A DNA stretch of 46,076 bases, from positions 10,975 through 57,050 of the forward strand of contig NZ_VAVZ01000021.1 of NCBI RefSeq assembly GCF_005771525.1, read 5' to 3'. The notes below the pieces were generated by a model. It ran no database searches. It saw only the letters and a program-made list of their open reading frames with translations, and was not told where the DNA came from. Shown here in pieces: positions 34,141-41,400 of this stretch. Within the stretch, counting starts at the first letter, position 1. Each line of letters starts with the position of its first letter. Origin of the DNA: Nesterenkonia salmonea. GTDB taxonomy: Bacteria; Actinomycetota; Actinomycetes; Actinomycetales; Micrococcaceae. The position numbers and the translations under genes are program-made.

Positions 34141-35175
34141 GTGCCAACTTTTGACGCCGAGCGGTGGGTAGACCGCGGTTATCAGATCATGCCCGGTGCC
34201 ATCCTTGCCTTCGTGGGCGCTGTGCTGTCCCACCGGTTCCTCGGCGAATGGCTACCGGTCTCCAGTCTGCTGATCGCCATTGTGATCGGCATGCTCATCC
34301 GGACCTTCGGCTGGGTTCCCCATTGGGGCGAAGACGGGCTGAAGTGGGCTGCGAAGTTCCCGCTGCGCCTAGGGATCGTGCTGCTGGGCTTGCAATTGGC
34401 GCTCGCCGACATTCTGGGCCTGGGGTGGGAAGTTCTCCTCATTGTAGTGCTCACTGTGACAGTGACGTTTATCGGCATTCGCGTCCTGGGCCCGCTGTTC
34501 CGCGCCGATCGGACCACCTCGGCATTGGTCGCTACCGGGACCGCGATCTGTGGGGCCTCAGCGGTCGCAGCGGGTGCGGCTGTCTTAGACCGTGGTGATG
34601 GGAGAGATCGGCAGAACCGAGACATCGCAGGGCCGACGGCCACGGCACTGGCGGTGGTGACCATTTGGGGAACTGTGGCCATGGTCGCCTTGCCTGCGAT
34701 GAGTGCTGGGCTGGGGCTGGGGGAGCGGCCTGCAGGAGTGTGGATCGGTGCCAGTGTCCATGAGGTGGGTCAGGTGGTAGCAGCCGGCGGGATCGTGGGG
34801 GCGACGGCGCTCACTGTTGCCACCGTGGTGAAGCTCGCCCGGGTGCTGCTGCTGGCCCCGGCAGTGGTGGCGCTGCGCCTAGGCGATACCTCAGGCGCCG
34901 CTGACCGAGGAAAACGCCCGCCGATCATGCCCTGGTTTGTGGTCGGTTTCCTGGTGGCCGTTGCGGTGAACTCGGTGGTCGACATCCCTGCCAATAGTGC
35001 CGAGTTCCTTGCTCAGATCACCACCATGCTCATCACCTTCGCCATGGTCGGCATAGGCGCTGCGGTCGACCTGCGGAAGATCCTGCGCACCGGGGCGCCA
35101 GCGTTGCTGCTGGGCGGGGCAGGTAGTGTCTTGGCGGCAGGGACTGCCCTCGGCGGCGTCGTGCTATTACTCTGA
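34141..35175 (+). CDS. YeiH/UPF0324-family putative sulfate exporter
   Basis: 344-residue integral membrane protein with about ten hydrophobic segments. Family features: PGAILAFVGAVLS at the N-terminus, FPLRLGIVLLGLQLALADI near residue 75, GTAICGASAVAAGAAVL near 135, WIGASVHEVGQVVAAG near 200, and ITFAMVGIGAAVDLRKI near 300. YeiH-type proteins are annotated as putative sulfate exporters; some homologues respond to sulfonate metabolism, but the substrate is not fixed. GTG 34141 has TACACT at 6 bases, so it is probably leaderless. Confidence 0.88.
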   Translation: MPTFDAERWVDRGYQIMPGAILAFVGAVLSHRFLGEWLPVSSLLIAIVIGMLIRTFGWVPHWGEDGLKWAAKFPLRLGIVLLGLQLALADILGLGWEVLLIVVLTVTVTFIGIRVLGPLFRADRTTSALVATGTAICGASAVAAGAAVLDRGDGRDRQNRDIAGPTATALAVVTIWGTVAMVALPAMSAGLGLGERPAGVWIGASVHEVGQVVAAGGIVGATALTVATVVKLARVLLLAPAVVALRLGDTSGAADRGKRPPIMPWFVVGFLVAVAVNSVVDIPANSAEFLAQITTMLITFAMVGIGAAVDLRKILRTGAPALLLGGAGSVLAAGTALGGVVLLL

Positions 35176-35189
35176 CTTCCCGGGCGTGA

Positions 35190-35450
35190 CTAGCGGAGAG
35201 CCAGCCGAGTCTGAGTGTGGGACGCGCCCCCGTCACTCTTGATTCTTCGCAGTAGTCGGTCGAGTGCTCTGGTGTCGGCGACACGGATATGCACGAGATA
35301 GTCGTACGCTCCTGTGACATGGACGGCGTCCCGGATCTCGGGAATGCGCCTAGCCCACACAAGAAATCCCTCTGACTCGTGCGCCGGGTCGAGACGCACA
35401 TCTACGAATGCCTCTAGCCCACCTCCCGGAGTACATCTACAATTGCTTCG
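35190..35450 (-). pseudogene. Remnant of an AsnC/Lrp-family regulator
   Basis: Minus-strand frame of 86 codons that encodes only the C-terminal ligand-binding (RAM) domain of an Lrp/AsnC protein: LEAFVDVRLDPAHESEGFL, IRDAVHVTGAYDYLVHIRVAD, LDRLLRRIKSDGG, SHTQTRLALR. The expected N-terminal HTH (about 70 residues) is missing: a TGA at 35451-35453 closes the frame upstream and no HTH-like sequence is seen before the LysE gene. The only start (GTG 35399) would cut into the first strand of the domain. It is probably the leftover of a regulator that was divergent from the neighbouring exporter. Confidence 0.7.
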
Positions 35451-35533
35451 TCAATGGCGTCCATACAGAACATTCTCCTGGCAAACTGATCAATCACCCA
35501 GTCGCTCGGGAGGCCGTGCCGCACAGTTCTTCC

Positions 35534-36160
35534 ATGATCAACTCAGTGGCACTGCTCTCGGGCATCGTTGTTGGCGTGGCTCTGGCAGTACCTCTGGGAG
35601 CCATTGGCTTACTCCTCATTCAAGAAGGGGTGGCGCGAGGAATGCGCAGAGGTTTCCCAGCGGCCGCAGCCGTCTCCCTCGTGGACATCATGTACTGTGC
35701 TGTTGCCGTAGCGGCAGGGTCGCTCGTCGGGCCGATCATCAGCAACTGGGTACCATGGCCGCAAGTCATTGGCGGGGTGACGCTCATTGCCCTTGGCGTC
35801 CTTCGACTTATCGGACGCCCACGCCCGAAGGTATCCTCATCCGACGGTACTGCGGCGCATTCAGGCGCAACGGTTCATCGATTCGTTCTCTTTTTGGGAC
35901 TTACCGCGATCAACCCGGCAACGGTGGTGTATTTCGCCTCGATCCTCCCGGGTCTGGATCAGATTTCGGCTTCGACGGCGGCTAGAGTCAGCTTTGTTAT
36001 TGGTGTCGGCCTCGCTTTGGCTGGTTGGCAGACTCTGCTTGTCGCGTTGGGGGCCATCTTGCGTCACAAGGCGGGACCCGCTCTCCAGAAATGGACAGTG
36101 GCTGTCGGAAACGGTCTTGTGGTGGTCCTAGGTGCCGTTCTCATCATCCGGTCCCTTTAA
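35534..36160 (+). CDS. LysE/RhtB-family exporter
   Basis: 208-residue membrane protein with six hydrophobic segments. The N-terminal SGIVVGVALAVPLGAIGLLLIQEGVARGMRRGF is the LysE signature (G-x-x-P-G-P replaced by VPLGAIG), and FLGLTAINPATVVYFASI in the middle is also conserved. Members export basic or other amino acids. ATG 35534 starts directly at the first membrane segment; GTG 35516 is an alternative with GGGAGG very close. A TACAAT -10-like hexamer lies at 35438. Its likely regulator next door is broken, so expression may be unregulated. Confidence 0.88.
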   Translation: MINSVALLSGIVVGVALAVPLGAIGLLLIQEGVARGMRRGFPAAAAVSLVDIMYCAVAVAAGSLVGPIISNWVPWPQVIGGVTLIALGVLRLIGRPRPKVSSSDGTAAHSGATVHRFVLFLGLTAINPATVVYFASILPGLDQISASTAARVSFVIGVGLALAGWQTLLVALGAILRHKAGPALQKWTVAVGNGLVVVLGAVLIIRSL

Positions 36161-36264
36161 CGACCAAAGCTCATGCAGCAAGGGTGGGTGTCGCAAGGCG
36201 CGGTAGGTGTGGTTGGGTGCCAACCAGCAAGAGCACCGCGTGTCATGGGAACGCCTTGAACCCG

Positions 36265-36284
36265 ATTCGAATATGTGTTCGAAT
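36265..36284. promoter_or_regulatory. LexA-type SOS box
   Basis: ATTCGAA at 36265-36271 and TTCGAAT at 36278-36284 are perfect 7-bp arms around TATGTG. The core TCGAATATGTGTTCGA (36267-36282) matches the actinobacterial SOS consensus TCGAAC-N4-GTTCGA at all but one position. It ends 6 bases before the radical SAM ATG, so LexA bound here would block transcription. Confidence 0.8.
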
Positions 36285-36290
36285 GGCTGC

Positions 36291-38411
36291 ATGCGTTGGG
36301 ACAGTCAGAGGATCAATGAGGCTGCTGCTCCGGCGCTGCTGCCCATGCAGAACTTGGTGCGAACGGTCCGGACTCCAGAATTCGAAGGTGTCACTTTCCA
36401 CGAGGTCGCAGCGAAGACCGCACTGAACAAGGTGCCCAAGGCGTCGAACATGCCCTTTGGATGGACGGTGAACCCCACACGTGGATGCCTCCACCAGTGC
36501 CGTTACTGCCTGAGTCCCGACACCCTGATATTGATGGCGGACGGCAGAAATAAACGGCTGGACGAGATCCGGGTCGGCGACCGCATTGTGGGAACCTCAC
36601 TGGGTGACCGTTACCGCTACTACGTGGAAACTGAAGTCCATGCGCTGTGGGCGACTCGAAAGCGTGCTCATCGCATCGTCCTTCAGGATGGAACTGAGCT
36701 TGTAGCGAGTGGTGATCACCGGTTCCTGACGGAACGAGGATGGAAGTATGTTGCACCTCCGCGGTCAGGCATGGGCCAGCATCCATACCTGACCACCAAC
36801 AACTCGCTCATGGGTTTTGGGCTTGGAAGTGCAAGCAGCGCATACCCAAGGCCGCTGAAGAACGCGTCGTACCGACGTGGCTACCTTACGGGCATGATCC
36901 GTGGGGACGGCATGCTTATCGACAAAACATACACCCGTCGTAGCAACGGTGCTCCGTATCGCGTGACCATTTTCCGGCTTGCATTGGTCGACGCCGACGG
37001 GCTTGCCAGGAGCCAGGCATATTTAGCACAGGAGGGCATCACAACAACACTGAAGCCCTTCTTAGCTGCGACGTCATCCCGCAAGGCGCTCAACATGATT
37101 GTGACAAGCAAACGCGACCACTTCAGCCGAATACAGGAACTGATCTCCTGGCCGAGGGTCCCCGATGGCCAATGGGAAAAAGGGTTCCTGGCAGGCGTTT
37201 TCGACGCCGAAGGATCACTGTCGGGAAATGTTCTGAGAATTTCGAACTCGGATGAAGAAATTCTCAGTCACGCAGAAGAAGCATTGACGTACTTTGACAT
37301 GCCGTTCGTGCGGGAAAAGGCCCGTGAGAACGGAGTCGCGACGATCCGACTTACCGGTGGCAGGAGCGGTCACAGAAAGTTCCTTCATGTTGTCGAGCCA
37401 GCAATCACCAGAAAACTCGCAATACTGGGAAAAGCAGTGAAGACCTCTTGCGACCTTGGAGTAGCGAAGGTTGAGGACCTTGGCGTTGATGTGCCCATGC
37501 TAGACATTTCGACAGGGACCGGCGATTTCATCGCTAACGGAGTTGTCAGCCATAACTGCTTCGCGCGGAAAACGCATGAGTACCTCGATATGGACTCAGG
37601 CCAGGACTTCGACACCCAGATCGTGGTCAAGACCAATGTAGCCGAGGTCCTGCGTGCAGAACTGGCCAAGCCCAGCTGGCAGCGCGAACATGTGGCTCTT
37701 GGGACCAACACCGATCCCTACCAGCGGGCGGAAGGGCGCTACCGGCTGATGCCCGGGATCATCACAGCACTCGCCGACTCAGGCACCCCGTTCTCCATTC
37801 TCACCAAAGGCCCCCTGCTGAAGCGCGACCTCCCCCTGCTCAAAGAAGCCGCTGAGAAGGTGCCCGTCTCCGTGGCGGTCTCACTGGCCATCATGGACAC
37901 TGAGCTCCAGCAGAAGGTCGAACCAGGAACCCCCGACCCGCGCGCCCGGCTCAACCTGGTCAAAGCCATTGCGGATGCGGGACTGGAATGCAATGTGCTC
38001 GCCATGCCCATCCTGCCCTGGCTCACCGACTCCGCTGAGCACCTGGACCTGCTCCACAAAGAACTCGCGCGGGCCGGTGCCGGCTGGGTCACCACAGGAG
38101 CGCTGCACCTGCGCCCCGGTGCCCGCGAGTGGTACATGCAATGGCTGAAAGAGGAGTACCCGCTGCTGGTGCCGCGCTATGAGGAGCTCTACCGAGGAGC
38201 GCGCGGCGGATTCGCCACCTACGCCTCCGCGGACTACAAGAAGTGGCTCGGCCAACAAGCTGCTTCAGCACGACGACGCCACGGATTCCTCGACCACGCT
38301 GAGGCCACCTGGCGCGGACGCACCTCACCTGAGAAACCAACCGCTGACCACGAGTCACAGCTAGTGCCCCTGGACATCCCCACAGGGCCCGCCCAGCCAG
38401 CGCTCTTCTAA
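36291..38411 (+). CDS. Rv2578c-family radical SAM protein, intein-containing precursor
   Basis: 706-residue precursor. After removal of the intein (residues 73-422) the host protein is 356 residues, the normal length for this SplB-like radical SAM family. N-extein: MRWDSQ start, PFGWTVNPTRGCLHQCRY. C-extein: CFARKTHEYLD, GTNTDPYQRAEGRYRLM, ITALADSGTPFSILTKGP, and ARAGAGWVTTGALHLRPG. The 4Fe-4S motif CLHQC-RY-C is whole only after splicing, as its third Cys is the +1 residue of the C-extein. ATG 36291 matches the family start; an upstream frame to 36207 covers the SOS box. No ribosome-binding site is seen, so the start may be leaderless. In mycobacteria Rv2578c is, to my knowledge, a LexA target, which fits the SOS box here. 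The reaction is not known. Confidence 0.92.
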   Translation: MRWDSQRINEAAAPALLPMQNLVRTVRTPEFEGVTFHEVAAKTALNKVPKASNMPFGWTVNPTRGCLHQCRYCLSPDTLILMADGRNKRLDEIRVGDRIVGTSLGDRYRYYVETEVHALWATRKRAHRIVLQDGTELVASGDHRFLTERGWKYVAPPRSGMGQHPYLTTNNSLMGFGLGSASSAYPRPLKNASYRRGYLTGMIRGDGMLIDKTYTRRSNGAPYRVTIFRLALVDADGLARSQAYLAQEGITTTLKPFLAATSSRKALNMIVTSKRDHFSRIQELISWPRVPDGQWEKGFLAGVFDAEGSLSGNVLRISNSDEEILSHAEEALTYFDMPFVREKARENGVATIRLTGGRSGHRKFLHVVEPAITRKLAILGKAVKTSCDLGVAKVEDLGVDVPMLDISTGTGDFIANGVVSHNCFARKTHEYLDMDSGQDFDTQIVVKTNVAEVLRAELAKPSWQREHVALGTNTDPYQRAEGRYRLMPGIITALADSGTPFSILTKGPLLKRDLPLLKEAAEKVPVSVAVSLAIMDTELQQKVEPGTPDPRARLNLVKAIADAGLECNVLAMPILPWLTDSAEHLDLLHKELARAGAGWVTTGALHLRPGAREWYMQWLKEEYPLLVPRYEELYRGARGGFATYASADYKKWLGQQAASARRRHGFLDHAEATWRGRTSPEKPTADHESQLVPLDIPTGPAQPALF
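36507..37556 (+). other. Intein with LAGLIDADG homing endonuclease
   Basis: 350-residue in-frame insertion. Block A: CLSPDTLILMADGRNKRLDEI with Cys1. Block B: GTELVASGDHRFLTERGW with the conserved His. Endonuclease motifs: YLTGMIRGDG at intein residue 126 and GFLAGVFDAEG at 226, each with an acidic residue, so nuclease activity is possible. Blocks F/G: DISTGTGDFIANGVVSHN, ending in His-Asn followed by Cys+1. All splicing residues are present (class 1 mechanism). Base use is visibly richer in A/T than in the flanking exteins, consistent with horizontal transfer. Confidence 0.95.
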
Positions 38412-41400
38412 ATGAAGTCCTTCGGGGTGGCCGGACCAGGTTCGTAATTCCCCGCCCCAGAAGAGACGATCAGACCTTCAGCCAGCGCGCATTGGAACAC
38501 CTCATCCAAACGCTTCTGAATCTTCGGCCCCATCCGCTGATGACCGTACAAGCGGGCCACCGACCGTAGGATGTCATCCTCCGGGGCGCGGAAAGCCCTC
38601 CGGAGCACCTGGACCATCACCTGGGACAACTCGTCGTAAGACACCTTCTCCACATGGCGCTCCTCCACCCGGATTGGACCTGATTCATCGGTTCCTGATT
38701 CAGCGGTTTCTGAGTCCGTGCCGTCCGGTTCACCCGCCTCCGGGGCTGTTGATTCAGGGTGTGCGGGGGCAGTGAGGGTCTGGTCGGGAGCGTCTTGAGC
38801 GTGCTTGGCGGCACTCTCGGCGGCAGAGCGGATACGTTCAACAACAGCCTCTGCATCCCGCAACCACTCGGGCAACCAGATACGCTCCACCTCAGACCAG
38901 CCCATGGTGCCGACGAGCACCGACTGCGGAAGCGCATCTCGGTCACCCACCGTGCTGCGCTGAGCCCACTCCGGACCATCCAGAAGCACCGCCACCCACG
39001 GCTGGCCCGCCCAACGCACCGCGAAGTCCACATGAAAATCCGACAGTCCAACCCGCGGAATGACCTCAAGGCCGGCCTTCAGCAATCGGTTGTGCACTTG
39101 CTCAGCATGACGATCCGCTGCGGCACCTGCTGAATCCTGCGTACCCGTGAGTCGTTCAGTGCCGTCGCGGGCGGCCAGCAGATACTCCTTCAGATCAGCC
39201 AAACCCTGAGATGTAGAGTTGCGCAGATCCAGCTCATGAGGCTCGAAAGAGCAGATGATCCGCACCGCTTGACGAGCACGAGTGACGGCCACATTAAGCC
39301 TGCGCTCACCACCGGCGGTGGTCATCGACCCCCACTGCAACGGAACCCGGCCATTGGCATCCCGGGAGAACGCCAGGGTGAAGATCACCGCATCGCGCTC
39401 ATCACCCTGGACGTTCTCCAAGTTCTTCACGAACAGCGGTTCCTCATCACGGGCCAGAGCATCCTGAATGAGCTGTTCCTCGCTGGCCTCCAACATGTCC
39501 AGCAGCAGATCACGCTGCTGCACATTGAACGTCACCACGCCGATGCTCTGGTCTGGATCCTCGGTGAGCAGCTCGATGACTTCGGCGACAACCTCCTCAG
39601 CCTCCACACGGTTGACCCTGGCGGCACCGCGCCCACCCTCCCACTCGCCATCGACTACGCGCAGCCGCACAGCATCAGAGCCAGAAGCACTAGGTGGCGC
39701 AGGGAAAGTCGACAGCCGGTCCTGGTAGTACTGCCTGTTGGAGAACGCAATGAGGGACTCGTCCTTGGACCGGTAGTGCCAGGTGAGCCAAAGTCGGGGG
39801 AGTCCTGACTCGTGGGCCTCAGAGAGTATCGAGTCCAGATCCGCAGGAACCAGGGCGTCGTCGTGATCATCCTCGCTCTCAGCATGGGCAAACGTCGAGG
39901 TCGGGGGCATCTGTTTGGTATCACCGACGACCACCACGGAACGTCCCCGGCCCATGGCCCCGATAGCCTCCGGCACACGAATCTGTGAAGCCTCATCAAA
40001 GACGACCACATCAAAGTCCACTGCATCAGCAGGCAGGAAGCGAGCCACCGAGTCCGGGCTCATCAGCAGACACGGTGCGGCCTCGGTGATGAGGTCGCCG
40101 AATCGGTCGAACAGCTGCCTGATGCGCAGTCCGCCCCGCCTCCGGCCGATCTGCTGCTGCAGCTGCGCCACCGCGCCCACATCAGCATTCGGCGCGAATT
40201 GGCGGGCCTCGATCAGCTCAGCTGGCAGCTGGGTGCGCAGCATGTGCCGGCGGCGGCCGGTGGCCTCAGTGAACTGTTGGATACGGCGGCCATGGGCGGT
40301 CTGATCGAACCGGTGAAGACCCGTGGTGTGCAGCCGTTCATCCAACACAGCCTCAGTGAGCGCCCTGCGCAGTCCCTGCTCGACGTCGCCGGCGGGAATC
40401 TGCTCATTCAGGGCGGCCTCGGTCACCGTTTCCAACCCTCGTGAGCGGAGGGCTTCTGCGGCAGCAGCCAGTGCAGACCACCTGCCCAGTTCCAGCAGCA
40501 CCTCGTCATAGGAATCTGCCCGCCATGCATCAGCGCAGGCTGTCAACGCTGCGGAGAGTGTCGGGTTTGGATGGCCGGTGATGCCGCGCGCCCAGCGCAG
40601 GACTGAGCGGTCGTCAGCGGCCAAAAGGTCGAGCAGATGAGACCAAGCGGCAGCGAACCGTTCGTTCTGCCCTGCAGACACATGGAGAAGCTGACCGTTG
40701 TTGAACACTTCTTGAGCTAATCGGCGGGCCTCCTCGGCGTGGTCCGAGGAGCGGAAAGCGGCCTCCACGTCCGCCCAGGCCTGCCTCAAAGCAGCCAGCG
40801 AACGGAAATGATCCGCCAAGTGATCGGGATCGATCGCGCTGCGCAGGCTGACGTGTTGGCTGATGTCGTCCAGAAGGCGTTCCTTGCGGCGTCGCTTCCC
40901 AAACGGCCAGAACCTGTCATCAATCTCCTGGGCCCGCTGAGCCAAATGCTCAGTGTCCAGATCAAGTGCCGAGGCGGTGAAACCCGGGGTCAGCGCCCTG
41001 ATCCACCCGAGTACGGCCTCAGCTTGTTCGGAGGTGAGCGCCAGGCTGAACAGCTGCGCCGCCGGGGAGTCAGGAACATCGTGGTGGGCATCCAGCAGTT
41101 CGGTCACAGCATGGGTGGCCTCCTGTGGGCTCCACTGGTCAGGTGTTACGCGTGCCAGGGCCCAAGGGTGAGAGGTGGGGTTGGTGCCCAGGTCGATCAG
41201 GGCACGGTCGGCTGCGGCGGCGTCGTCGTACACGGTGCTCAGATCTCCCAGTGTCCGGGCCGTTTCCCGGTCGATGGAGAGCCCAGCCTGGGGTGCGCCG
41301 TCTTCTGCGGAGAGTTCTAGGCTCAGTTGGTGCGCCTGCCATGCGCTCAATTCCGCTGGCCCGGGGGAGTGGAGGCGCTTCGGGTAGTCAGCCAGTTGCT

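Noticed and set aside
36207-36290. Upstream extension of the radical SAM protein (28 extra codons)
   Set aside because: It would cover the SOS box and does not match the family N-terminus, which starts at MRWD.
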